A DNA stretch of 64,000 bases, taken from contig NZ_CP048411.1 in assembly GCF_019355055.1 (NCBI RefSeq), forward strand, positions 4,630,627-4,694,626. Direction: 5' to 3'. Under the pieces are notes generated by a model. The model did not search any database and was not told where the DNA came from. It saw only the letters and a program-made list of their open reading frames with translations. The translations under genes were made by a program, and so were the position numbers. Positions 38,396-46,127 of this stretch are shown here, one piece after another; the stretch's first letter is position 1, and each line of letters begins with the position of its first letter. Origin of the DNA: Pseudomonas sp. MTM4 (GTDB lineage Bacteria; Pseudomonadota; Gammaproteobacteria; Pseudomonadales; Pseudomonadaceae).

Positions 38396-38510
38396 CACTG
38401 GTCCTCCGTTGTGCGCGGTCGTGTTGTCGGTCTTGAAACACTAGTTCAGCTTCGCGCAGTACGTGTTGACTATGCGAGCTTCGGATGAACAGCGGCGAGG
38501 GCGGATGCCT

Positions 38511-38843
38511 TCAGCGCATCCGAACGCGGGCACCGGCATAGGCACCGACCAGCAACAGCAGTGACCACACCAACAGGAACACCAGGCCTACCGCCATCAA
38601 GGGGCTGGACGGCAAGAACAGCAACAGGTACAGCGCCTGTCCGGCTATGCCACCCAGATAGTGCGCCCAGAGCGGCTTCGGCGCGGTGATACCCGAGAGC
38701 AACCCCGCTGCCAACAGCGCGCCGCTGTAGTACAGGCCTGCGTCCCAGGGTTCAGCCCGGCCGGTGAGCAAGGGCGACAACGCCCAGATAGCCGCGCCTG
38801 CAAGCGCTGCGATCAGGAAGGGCAGGACCCATGATCGGCTCAT
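38511..38843 (-). CDS. Small integral membrane protein, unknown function
   Basis: 110 residues with four predicted membrane helices (about 5-22, 38-54, 62-78 and 82-103). No recognisable family. The start overlaps the stop of the upstream methyltransferase gene by four bases (ATGA), so the two are translationally coupled. This link suggests a functional pair, or simply an operon of convenience. Confidence 0.75.
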   Translation of the reverse strand: MSRSWVLPFLIAALAGAAIWALSPLLTGRAEPWDAGLYYSGALLAAGLLSGITAPKPLWAHYLGGIAGQALYLLLFLPSSPLMAVGLVFLLVWSLLLLVGAYAGARVRMR

Positions 38844-39550
38844 GACGCCTCGCCTGATACGCGCTTAGCGAACCAGGCATGGATCAACCCGGCCTGGTAG
38901 AAGGGAACGGGCTCATCGAAGCCGCCGGCCTCGATGATGGCAGCTATTCGCTCGGCAGGAAGAATCGCAACGTCCTTGGCATAGGCCGCACGCATCTGCT
39001 CGACGCCCGCGGCAGGGATATCCGCCACCCGCATCATGTTCATCCAGGTATGGAGGAGGGCGTCGTACGCGGTCGAATCCACATCCGCCGCCAGATCGGA
39101 ACTCGCCAATATCGCCCCCGGACCAAGCCTCGTCGCGATGGCCCGGAAAAACGCGGTGCGAGCCTCCGGCTCCAGAATGAACTGGGAAACCAGAAAGCAG
39201 GTCGCTGCATCGAACGGCGCCTGCCCTGGCAGTGATTCCAGATAACCCTCGTGAAACTCGCAGCGCGATGCAAAGCCTCCCTTCATTGCCTTGTCGCGGC
39301 ACACTTCCAGCATGGCAGCGGACGGCTCCACCGCCGTGAAGGTCCACTGCGGAAAGCGCTGTGCGAGATAGGCGATCTCCTCACCCGTACCCGCACCGAT
39401 ACACAGCAGCCGTGCATTGGTCGGAAGCTCGGCAAACACCGCTTCGAGGAGGAAGTGCAAGGCCTCGCGAATAGACGCCGTCTTGGCCCAGCGCTCGTCA
39501 TAGCTCGAAGCCTGTTGATCGAATATCGCCTTGATTTCATCTCTGCGCAT
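38840..39550 (-). CDS. Class I SAM-dependent methyltransferase
   Basis: 236 residues. Motif I is LLCIGAGTGEEIAYLAQRF (about residues 48-66), followed by the acidic FTAVEPSAAML and FDAATCFLVSQFI, with a C-terminal AGFDEP-like segment (IEAGGFDEPVPFYQAG). The family acts on small molecules or on tRNA/fatty acid derivatives; the substrate is not predictable. It starts at ATG 39550 and its stop overlaps the next membrane protein gene. Confidence 0.88.
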   Translation of the reverse strand: MRRDEIKAIFDQQASSYDERWAKTASIREALHFLLEAVFAELPTNARLLCIGAGTGEEIAYLAQRFPQWTFTAVEPSAAMLEVCRDKAMKGGFASRCEFHEGYLESLPGQAPFDAATCFLVSQFILEPEARTAFFRAIATRLGPGAILASSDLAADVDSTAYDALLHTWMNMMRVADIPAAGVEQMRAAYAKDVAILPAERIAAIIEAGGFDEPVPFYQAGLIHAWFAKRVSGEAS

Positions 39551-39595
39551 GGGGACTCCTTTTGCAGGCTCAGGTCGGGTACACGCCTCGGGGTA

Positions 39596-39862
39596 TCAGA
39601 TATCGCGCCGGCCTTTCAGCGCCAGCACCGCTACACCATAGCCCAGACCCGCGGCGGCCAACCCCCACAGGTATGAGACAGGAATGGCAATCGCTGCCCA
39701 CATGCGTGCTTCCGGGTCCGCCGGATAAACAAAGGATGTGAACGCCACCAACACCGGCAAAACCAGGCCGGCGCCGGCAATGGCCACCAGTGCTTTAACA
39801 CGGCGCCCACGCAAATAACCCGCCAGAAACAGTGTTGCGATAAGGCTTGCCACGAATGCCAT
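39596..39862 (-). CDS. Small membrane protein, unknown function
   Basis: 88 residues from ATG 39862 behind AAGGAATCATCG. Three hydrophobic helices (about 2-18, 25-43, 54-80) and a short basic loop RGRRVK. Upstream in-frame sequence to 39970 lacks any start context. It lies 45 bp upstream of the methyltransferase on the same strand and may share its transcript. No family is recognised. Confidence 0.7.
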   Translation of the reverse strand: MAFVASLIATLFLAGYLRGRRVKALVAIAGAGLVLPVLVAFTSFVYPADPEARMWAAIAIPVSYLWGLAAAGLGYGVAVLALKGRRDI

Positions 39863-40019
39863 CGATGATTCCTTAACGTGCGGAATGAGAAGCGGGCAGG
39901 TCACCTGCCGTTCGCTACCGTTTTCGAGGATTGCATATCCGCCGTAACAACTACCGTGTCGAATTTCCACTTCCCCGTTCGACTAAGGACAGGGCAACTG
40001 CAATCCAAAGGAGACCACC

Positions 40020-40430
40020 GTGAAAATCACCGTAGAGACTCACGTAAAGGCCGATCTCGGAAAAGTCTGGGATGCCTACAACAATCCCGCAGACATCAAG
40101 CAATGGAATGCGGCTCAGGATGACTGGCACACGACCAGGAGCACCGTCGATCTGCGCGAAGGCGGCACGTTCATGTCGCGCATGGAAGCGAAGGACGGCA
40201 GCCTGGGGTTCGACTTCGAAGGCACCTACGCCCGCGTCGTACCGAAGAAGCTCATCGAATACCGAATGGGCGATGGCCGTGAGGCCGAGATCGAGTTTGC
40301 CGAGCGCCCCGACGGCGTTCTCGTGACCGTCAGCTTCGACGCGGAGACCGAAAACCCACCCGAGCTCCAGCGCCAGGGTTGGCAGGCCATTCTGGATAAC
40401 TTCGGTCGGCATGTGGAGGGCAAGAGCTGA
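40020..40430 (+). CDS. SRPBCC-family protein (AHSA1-like)
   Basis: 136 residues from the GTG at 40020, directly after AAAGGAGACCACC. It opens MKITVETHVKADLGKVWDAYNNPADIKQWN, the START/Bet v1-like helix-grip N-terminus, then GGTFMSRMEAKDGSLGFDFEGTYARVVP and ends in QRQGWQAILDNFGRHVEG, as in polyketide cyclase/AHSA1 proteins. Such proteins bind lipids or act as Hsp90 co-chaperone-like domains; no function is assigned. It is the last ordinary gene before the ccd patch. Confidence 0.88.
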   Translation: MKITVETHVKADLGKVWDAYNNPADIKQWNAAQDDWHTTRSTVDLREGGTFMSRMEAKDGSLGFDFEGTYARVVPKKLIEYRMGDGREAEIEFAERPDGVLVTVSFDAETENPPELQRQGWQAILDNFGRHVEGKS

Positions 40431-40466
40431 GACGGGTCGCCGAAAGGGGCGGCTTTTGCCCCTCCC

Positions 40467-40483
40467 AGTGAGCGAAGCGAACG
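40467..40483. repeat. Left 17-bp direct repeat flanking the ccd patch
   Basis: AGTGAGCGAAGCGAACG; recurs as AGTGGGCGAAGCGAACG at 41352-41368 in the same orientation, 16 of 17 identical. The two copies bracket ccdA, broken ccdB and the attC-like site, 868 bp apart. Confidence 0.6.
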
Positions 40484-40567
40484 GTTGCGTCTGTTGTCGG
40501 ATGCGCCTTTGATGGAACGCCGGGACGCGCATAACATCTGCGCATGCATAGCAAAGGAGTGAGGACC

Positions 40568-40813
40568 ATGCTCGCAGCTTATGACCCTCATGCCCCCAAG
40601 CGGGCTGTTAACCTCGGCGTTAACGGTGACTTACTCCATAAAGCCAGAGACTTGAATATCAACCTCTCCGCGACATTGGAACAGGCTCTGGTCGAGGCCC
40701 TGAAGAACAAACAGCGTGAGCAATGGCTGGCAGAGAACAGCAAAGCCATCGATGCCTATAACGAATACGTGGAAGCCCAGGGTGTGTTCAGCGATGAGCT
40801 GAGGAGCTTCTGA
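40568..40813 (+). CDS. ccdA: CcdA-family antitoxin, intact
   Basis: 81 residues from ATG 40568 behind AAAGGAGTGAGGACC. N-terminal ribbon-helix-helix region KRAVNLGVNGDLLHKARDLNINLSATLEQAL binds DNA; the C-terminal tail carries the classical CcdA ending, REQWLAENSKAIDAYNEYVEAQGVFSDELRSF, which wraps CcdB. Stop TGA is at 40811-40813 and overlaps the ATG of the next frame, as in normal ccdAB operons. Because the toxin gene downstream is broken, this is now an orphan antitoxin that could still repress its own promoter or neutralise related toxins. Lower GC than the neighbours suggests transfer. Confidence 0.9.
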   Translation: MLAAYDPHAPKRAVNLGVNGDLLHKARDLNINLSATLEQALVEALKNKQREQWLAENSKAIDAYNEYVEAQGVFSDELRSF

Positions 40814-41122
40814 TGCTGAGTTTACCGTTTACAAGAACACAAACTCAGCCACCAAAGCTGCCGTACCCATGTGCAAAGCGATTTGATCGCCGAGCTGGGT
40901 ACGCGAGTTGTGGTGCCTCTCTACACGGCTTTTGCCATGAAAGGGAAAACCCTCACGACCCTCACGCCAACCTTTGAAATTGAAGGCAGGCAGTACGTGA
41001 TGGTAACTCCGCAACTGCCCAGTATCACCAAGAAGCAACTTGGCACCCAAGTTGCGGAACTCTCCGCGCAACGCGATGAAATCATTGCTGCTCTTGATTT
41101 GCTTATCACCGGAATTTCATAG
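40813..41122 (+). pseudogene. ccdB: CcdB toxin remnant with two frame breaks
   Basis: The conserved protein is spread across all three frames. ATG 40813 is followed by CTGAG; restoring one G gives MAEFTVYKNTNSATKAAVP in the frame from 40818. That frame stops at 40884-40886. The remainder, VQSDLIAELGTRVVVPLYTAF through ITKKQLGTQVAELSAQRDEI and the end LLITGIS, runs in a third frame from 40871. Normal CcdB has YLLD or FLLD between VP and VQSD, so a ~10-base deletion is inferred at 40868-40870. No ribosome binding site precedes GTG 40871. Gyrase-poisoning activity is therefore most likely lost. The C-terminus lacks the Trp of the F-plasmid toxin, as do other chromosomal homologues. Confidence 0.85.
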
Positions 41123-41126
41123 GTGT

Positions 41127-41152
41127 ATCTAACGCTTGATGAATTGTTAGAC
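41127..41152. other. Collapsed attC-like integron recombination site
   Basis: ATCTAACGCTTGA followed directly by TGAATTGTTAGAC. It carries both integron core consensus sites, RYYYAAC (ATCTAAC, 41127-41133) and GTTRRRY (GTTAGAC, 41146-41152), as an imperfect palindrome; the arms are the outer boxes of attC with the usual central stem missing. From memory, the arms also match those of the aadA-type attC. It begins 4 bp after the ccdB stop, the normal place for a cassette's attC. Interpretation is inference. Confidence 0.5.
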
Positions 41153-41351
41153 ATTCTTAGTGCCGGCATCGAGCAATTTAACGATTCAGCGCGGAACCGT
41201 AAAAAAAGTGCACTGCCAGTAGCGTCGATGCCAGATGACACTGGACGATATCGAGTGCCTGCGACAGCTGTGCCGAATTTCCTCAGGTACAGAAATAGCC
41301 ATGATGTTTAATGATTAAGAAGCGAGCAGAAGCGTAGCTTTGCGAAGGTCT

Positions 41352-41368
41352 AGTGGGCGAAGCGAACG
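41352..41368. repeat. Right 17-bp direct repeat flanking the ccd patch
   Basis: AGTGGGCGAAGCGAACG, one mismatch from the copy at 40467-40483, same orientation. Confidence 0.6.
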
Positions 41369-41508
41369 ATGCAATCTCCGGTAAATCTCCCAACCGCTTT
41401 GTCCGTTGCATTCGCCGCGTCCATCTTCATATAGTTCCGCCGGCATTTTTGCAGGCCGGTTGCGTGGTGCATGCGTGGCGCCGGCCTTGATCCATGGATG
41501 AGAGGCCA

Positions 41509-42432
41509 ATGATCGAGTTAAAGAATCTGACCAAACGATTTGCCCAGCACACGGCGGTCGATGCGCTGTCGTTCAGCGTCCAGCCTGGTGAGGTGCTGGG
41601 TTTTCTCGGCCCCAATGGCGCCGGAAAGTCCACTACCATGAAGATGCTGACCGGCTTTCTCGCGCCGACTTCCGGTACGGCCAGCATTTTCGGTTGCGAC
41701 ATCCAGACCCAGACGTTGCAGGCCCAGCGGCAGATCGGTTATCTGCCGGAAGGCGCGCCTTGTTATGGCGACATGACGGTACGCGGCTTTCTTGAATTCA
41801 TCGCTGAGGTGCGCGGCTATCGCGGCGCGGACAAGCGCGTACGGGTCGATACCGCGGCGGGGCAGGTCGAATTGGAGGCGGTGCTCGGCCAGACGATCGA
41901 GACGCTGTCCAAGGGCTTCAAGCGGCGCGTCGGGCTGGCGCAGGCGATTCTGCATGATCCGCGCGTGCTGATCCTCGACGAGCCCACCGATGGCCTTGAC
42001 CCGAACCAGAAGCATCAGGTGCGCGAGCTGATTCAGGGGCTGGCGCAGGACAAGATCGTGATCATTTCGACCCATATCCTTGAAGAGGTCACCGCGGTAT
42101 GTACCCGCGCGGTGGTGATCGCCAGCGGTCGCTTGGTGGCCGATGGCACACCACTCGAGCTGGAGAGCCGTTCGAAATATCACCAGGCGGTGACGCTGGT
42201 CAGCGACGGTCCGCTGGATGAGATTGCATTGGCAGCCATGCCGGGCGTGGCGGGGGTCGAGCACAACGAGCCGGAACACAGCGTCACGGTGCTGGCCAAG
42301 CCGGGCGAGGTGATCTTCCCGCAGATCAATGCGTTGATCGGCCAGCAGGGTTGGCCGGTGAAGGAGCTGAACGTGGAGCGTGGTCGGCTGGACGAGGTGT
42401 TCCGTACATTGACCCGCGGGGAGGCGCTATGA
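41509..42432 (+). CDS. ABC-2 exporter ATP-binding protein (GldA-like)
   Basis: 307 residues from ATG 41509 behind GAGAGGCCA. Walker A GPNGAGKST (about 36-44), Q/E-loop YLPEGAPCYGDMTV, ABC signature TLSKGFKRRVGLAQ, Walker B VLILDEPTDGLDPNQ and H-loop ISTHILEEV are all intact. The ~80-residue C-terminal extension is typical of the CcmA/GldA branch. Its stop overlaps the permease start (ATGA), and the GldG-like gene follows 10 bp later. Together they make an ABC-2 system of GldA-permease-GldG type found in many non-gliding proteobacteria; the cargo is unknown. Confidence 0.92.
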   Translation: MIELKNLTKRFAQHTAVDALSFSVQPGEVLGFLGPNGAGKSTTMKMLTGFLAPTSGTASIFGCDIQTQTLQAQRQIGYLPEGAPCYGDMTVRGFLEFIAEVRGYRGADKRVRVDTAAGQVELEAVLGQTIETLSKGFKRRVGLAQAILHDPRVLILDEPTDGLDPNQKHQVRELIQGLAQDKIVIISTHILEEVTAVCTRAVVIASGRLVADGTPLELESRSKYHQAVTLVSDGPLDEIALAAMPGVAGVEHNEPEHSVTVLAKPGEVIFPQINALIGQQGWPVKELNVERGRLDEVFRTLTRGEAL

Positions 42433-43160
42433 GCCAGTTGCCGGTGATCTTCAAGCGCGAGCTGGGCAGCTATTTCGCCACGCCGCTCGCCTATGTGTTC
42501 ATTCTGATTTTCCTGGTACTGTCCGGGGTGTTCACCTTTTATCTGGGTGGCTTCTACGAACGGGGCCAGGCGGATCTGGTGCCATTCTTCGGCTTCCATA
42601 CCTGGCTGTACCTGTTCCTTATCCCCGCCATCGCGATGCGCTTATGGGCGGAGGAGCGTAAATCCGGCTCCATCGAACTGTTGATGACGCTACCGATCAG
42701 CTTGTTCGAGGCAGTCACCGGCAAGTTTCTCGCCGCCTGGGTGTTTGCCGGCATGGCGCTGCTGCTGACCTTTCCGATGGTCATTACCGTCAACTATCTC
42801 GGCGAGCCGGATAACGGCGCGATTGCCGCCGGTTACTTCGGCAGCTGGTTGCTGGCGGGTGCCTTCCTTGCGATAGGTTCGTGCATGTCGGCACTGGCGA
42901 AGAACCAGGTGATCGCCTTCATCCTGGCAGTCAGCGTGTGCTTTCTGTTCATCGTCAGCGGCTTGCCGATGGTGCTCGACGCTTTCGCCTGGGCACCGCA
43001 GTGGCTGGTGGATGCAGTGGCTTCGCTGAGTTTCCTGATTCGTTTCGACTCGCTCAGCAAGGGCGTGATCGATCTGCGTGATTTGCTGTATTTCGTGACG
43101 CTGATCATCGCCTGGCTGGCGGCTACTGCCGTGGTCGTCGATCTAAAAAAAGCGGCATAA
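42429..43160 (+). CDS. ABC-2 type permease (GldF-like)
   Basis: 243 residues from ATG 42429 (MSQLPVIFKRELGSYFATPLAYVF). Six membrane helices, with the characteristic helix-start pattern KRELGSYFATPLAYVFILIFLVLSG and the middle WAEERKSGSIELLMTLPISLFEAVTGKFLAAW. It forms the channel half of the ABC-2 exporter with the ATPase whose stop overlaps its start by four bases. Confidence 0.92.
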   Translation: MSQLPVIFKRELGSYFATPLAYVFILIFLVLSGVFTFYLGGFYERGQADLVPFFGFHTWLYLFLIPAIAMRLWAEERKSGSIELLMTLPISLFEAVTGKFLAAWVFAGMALLLTFPMVITVNYLGEPDNGAIAAGYFGSWLLAGAFLAIGSCMSALAKNQVIAFILAVSVCFLFIVSGLPMVLDAFAWAPQWLVDAVASLSFLIRFDSLSKGVIDLRDLLYFVTLIIAWLAATAVVVDLKKAA

Positions 43161-43170
43161 GGGAGCCCAC

Positions 43171-45006
43171 ATGAAACGAGTGATTTATTCGGGTGCCGGA
43201 CTGCTGCTGATCGCGCTGGCGTTCTTGGCGTTCAACATGTTCTCCGGTCTGCTGTTCACCGGTGCTCGACTGGACCTGACCGAGCAGAAGCTCTACACCA
43301 TTTCCGAAGGCACCGAGACCATCCTCGATGAACTCAAGGAGCCCATCGAGCTTCATTTTTTCTATTCCGACCATGCGGTGAAAGACCTGGTAGCGCTGCG
43401 TAACTATGCCCGGCGTGTCGAGGAAATGCTGCGCGCCTACGAGCGCGAGGCGGGAAGCAAGATCAAGCTGCACGTGATCGACCCGCAGCCGTTCTCGGAA
43501 GAGGAAGATCGCGCCGCCGAGCTGGGCCTGCAGGCGGTGCCGTTGAACCAGAGTGGCGACACGATCTACTTCGGCCTTGCCGGGACCAACGCCGAAGGCC
43601 AGACGCAGGGCATTCCGTTCTTCCCGCTGGATCAGGAGGAGTTTCTGGAATACGAGATCAGCCGGCTGGTGCAAACGCTTGCGGCGCCGCAGATGCCCGT
43701 TGTGGGCGTGCTGTCCGGGTTACAGATCAATGGCGGTTTCGATATGCGCACCCAGCAGGCGACGCAGCCCTGGATGGTGCTGGAGAACATCCGCCAGGTT
43801 TTCCATATCGAGAGCCTCAAGCGCGACGTCGACATGATCCCGGCCAGCGTGTCGGTGCTGATGCTGGTGCACCCCAAGGAGCTACCGGAACAGACGCTCT
43901 ACGCCATCGACCAGTTCGTCATGCGTGGCGGCAAACTGCTGGTGTTCGTCGACCCATACAGCGAAGCCGATCCTGGCATGGGCATCGGCCCGGGCGAGTT
44001 CGGCGAGAACAAGGCGTCCGATCTGGAGCCGCTGTTCGAAGCCTGGGGCGTGCGCATGGCTGCCGATCAGGTGGTGGCGGATGCGTCCTATGCGATGTCC
44101 GTCGGCGTTGGCGCCGAGCGTCGATCGGTCCGCCATCCCGGCTGGTTGAACCTACCTCAAGGCACCATGGATACCGAGGATGTCACCACCGCCTCGCTGG
44201 AAAGCCTGACGGTGGCCACGGCTGGTTTCCTCGAGCCGCTGGAGAGTGCAACGACCCGCTTCACGCCGCTGATCCAGAGCTCAAGCTATGCCATGCCGTT
44301 CGAGGCGGCGCGCTTCGCCACCCTGGATAATCCGGAAATGCTACTGCGTGAGCTGCAGCCGACCGGCGAGCGCTACACCCTGGCTGCGCGCATTCAGGGG
44401 CCTGCGCAATCGGCCTACCCGGACGGGATCGAAGGGCGCATGGACGGCCTTAAGGAAGCGGCTCACATCAATGTCATCGCCGTGGCGGATACCGATCTGC
44501 TAGCCGACCGTATGTGGGTACAGGTACAGGATTTCTTTGGCCAGCGGCTGCCGCAGCCCTGGGCCGACAACGGCACCTTCGTGGTCAACGCGCTGGACAA
44601 TCTCGCCGGTACCGATGCGCTGATCAGCATTCGCTCGCGCGGCCGCTTTGCCCGGCCTTTCGTGGTTGTCGAGGAATTGCAACGCCAGGCGGAAAACCGT
44701 TTCCGCGAGACGGAAGACGTCTTGCAGCAGCGCCTGGCCGCGACGGAAGCGAAGCTGGCCGAGCTGCAGAGCCCGGACCCGGAACAGGCGCTGGAACTGA
44801 CCACCGAACAAGAGGCGGCATTGCAGAACTTCATGCAGGAAAAGCTGGGTATCCGCAAGGAGCTACGCGAGGTGCGCTACCAGCTCAACGCTGACATCGA
44901 GGCGCTGGGCCGTACGCTGAAGTTCGTCAATATCGCGCTAATACCGCTGTTACTGACGCTGGGCGTGTTGCTGGCTTGGTTGTGGCGCAGGCGCAAGACC
45001 GGCTGA
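43171..45006 (+). CDS. GldG-like auxiliary protein of the ABC-2 exporter
   Basis: 611 residues: one N-terminal transmembrane helix (about 7-30), a large periplasmic domain of the ABC_transp_aux/GldG type that begins RLDLTEQKLYTISEGTETIL and has VIDPQPFSEEEDRAAELGLQAVPL, then a coiled coil (about 510-570) and a C-terminal membrane helix (about 585-605) ending WLWRRRKTG. In gliding Bacteroidetes GldG partners GldA/GldF. Here it likely supports export or surface assembly. In other pseudomonads a DUF4340 gene usually comes next; it is not in this position. Confidence 0.88.
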   Translation: MKRVIYSGAGLLLIALAFLAFNMFSGLLFTGARLDLTEQKLYTISEGTETILDELKEPIELHFFYSDHAVKDLVALRNYARRVEEMLRAYEREAGSKIKLHVIDPQPFSEEEDRAAELGLQAVPLNQSGDTIYFGLAGTNAEGQTQGIPFFPLDQEEFLEYEISRLVQTLAAPQMPVVGVLSGLQINGGFDMRTQQATQPWMVLENIRQVFHIESLKRDVDMIPASVSVLMLVHPKELPEQTLYAIDQFVMRGGKLLVFVDPYSEADPGMGIGPGEFGENKASDLEPLFEAWGVRMAADQVVADASYAMSVGVGAERRSVRHPGWLNLPQGTMDTEDVTTASLESLTVATAGFLEPLESATTRFTPLIQSSSYAMPFEAARFATLDNPEMLLRELQPTGERYTLAARIQGPAQSAYPDGIEGRMDGLKEAAHINVIAVADTDLLADRMWVQVQDFFGQRLPQPWADNGTFVVNALDNLAGTDALISIRSRGRFARPFVVVEELQRQAENRFRETEDVLQQRLAATEAKLAELQSPDPEQALELTTEQEAALQNFMQEKLGIRKELREVRYQLNADIEALGRTLKFVNIALIPLLLTLGVLLAWLWRRRKTG

Positions 45007-45198
45007 TGGACGCTTTGAGCGGCTGCAAAGAGCCGAAGCCGGGAGTTTCCTGTTTATACTCAGCCGGCGAGCGGCTCGGAAACGCACCTGTCATGTCTGT
45101 TCCGGTAGATTGTCGGGCGGACGGCTTGCTGCAAGTCGGGCCGGATCGTTCCATCCCCACGGTGGGGAATAACAAGAATCGAGTTGGAGAAAGTTAGG

Positions 45199-45408
45199 AT
45201 GGCTGAGCGCGAGACCGGAACCGTTAAGTGGTTCAACGATGCCAAGGGTTATGGATTCATCCAGCGTGGTAGTGGTGCGGATGTGTTTGTGCACTACCAG
45301 GCGATTCGTGGCGAAGGCCACCGCTCTCTGGCCGAAGGTCAGCAGGTGGAATTCTCGGTTACACAAGGCCAAAAAGGCCTGCAGGCCGAGGACGTTGCAG
45401 GGCTCTGA
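45199..45408 (+). CDS. Cold-shock domain protein
   Basis: 69 residues from ATG 45199 behind GGAGAAAGTTAGG. RNP1 KGYGFIQ and RNP2 VFVHY are intact within one five-stranded OB fold: [47 protein letters not shown]. It binds single-stranded RNA/DNA, melting secondary structure. A ~190-nt gap upstream is consistent with a long cold-shock type leader; TATACT at 45055-45060 is a possible -10. A strong terminator follows at 45457-45487. Confidence 0.95.
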   Translation: MAERETGTVKWFNDAKGYGFIQRGSGADVFVHYQAIRGEGHRSLAEGQQVEFSVTQGQKGLQAEDVAGL

Positions 45409-45456
45409 TCCTGCTGCGGCAATGAAGCGGCCCGTCGCTCGATGGGCACATTGATG

Positions 45457-45487
45457 ACAAACCCCGCTATTCAGCGGGGTTTGTTTT
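45457..45487 (+). terminator. Rho-independent terminator of the cold-shock gene
   Basis: ACAAACCCCGCT (45457-45468) pairs perfectly with AGCGGGGTTTGT (45473-45484) with a 4-nt loop, followed by TTTT. Confidence 0.85.
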
Positions 45488-45508
45488 CTATGACGTCTTT
45501 ATAGTTCT

Positions 45509-45545
45509 GTAGGGTGGGCCGGGCGGCGCTCCGCTTCAGCCCACC
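45509..45545. repeat. Dispersed GTAGGGTGGGCCGGGC repeat
   Basis: 37 bp beginning GTAGGGTGGGCCGGGC and ending TTCAGCCCACC, nearly the same as 25644-25674. The ends GGTGGGC and GCCCACC form a hairpin. Confidence 0.6.
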
Positions 45546-45644
45546 TCGGTGGCGTCCATGGTCTGGTTGTCGGCCGAATGATCGGCCCCTACGGATGTGC
45601 GCTTCCAACGGAACAAGCCACCAAGGACCCGTTCAGAGGCCCCA

Positions 45645-46016
45645 TCAATCCGTACGCCAGACGATTTCCTCTTCGCCGCGTTCGCTGATGCTGATCCAGC
45701 GATCAGCATCTTCTACTGATTCTTCTTCCTGCCAGCCGCCGGGCGCGCAGCGAATTTCCACCCCCAGCGCCTGATATGCGGCACGCGCGCAGGCGACATC
45801 GTCTTCCCAGGGTGTTGCGTCGCTTTCGAGCAACAGGCTATGCCATTTGCCGACCGCCTTCGGCAGCCAGGTGATCGGGACCTGTCCAGCGCGGCACTTG
45901 AACGTCTTGCCTTTGGGTTGCCACGCAGAACAGGGCCCGACGGCCAGGTTCAGCCAGTCGGTGACGGCGTCCTGGCTGGCATCCCTGAGGTAGATCTCGA
46001 TGTCCGGTTGGCGCAT
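45645..46016 (-). CDS. Conserved-looking hypothetical cytoplasmic protein
   Basis: 123 residues from ATG 46016. I recognise no domain. Acidic and Trp-rich with the stretch FKCRAGQVPITWLPKAVGKWHSLLLESDATPWEDDVACARAAYQALGVEIRC, suggesting a compact alpha/beta fold. Start chosen because AAGG lies 11-13 bases upstream and upstream in-frame sequence looks non-coding. It is monocistronic; the next gene on the same strand is rlmA, 111 bp away. Confidence 0.75.
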   Translation of the reverse strand: MRQPDIEIYLRDASQDAVTDWLNLAVGPCSAWQPKGKTFKCRAGQVPITWLPKAVGKWHSLLLESDATPWEDDVACARAAYQALGVEIRCAPGGWQEEESVEDADRWISISERGEEEIVWRTD

Positions 46017-46127
46017 GGGCGGCTGCCTTGTTGGGTGATGTTTCAGTTGATTCTGTGGTCGGTCGGTATCTGTACTGGCCCGCTTGCGACGAGGCGTCTG
46101 CAAGACGGGTCCTAGCGCATGGCAACA

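Larger units (their letters stand above)
41123..41508. other. Gene-poor, lower-GC stretch downstream of ccdB
   Basis: About 386 bp between ccdB and the ABC transporter start. It holds an attC-like site (41127-41152), an open but unsupported frame to 41311, and the right 17-bp direct repeat (41352-41368). The first half has lower GC than the flanks. The last ~100 bp before the ABC gene return to normal base composition. Confidence 0.6.

Noticed and set aside
41123..41311. Open reading frame starting GTG inside the attC-like site, 62 codons
   Set aside because: No ribosome binding site and no recognisable protein; it begins within the recombination site itself. It is probably chance in a low-GC stretch.
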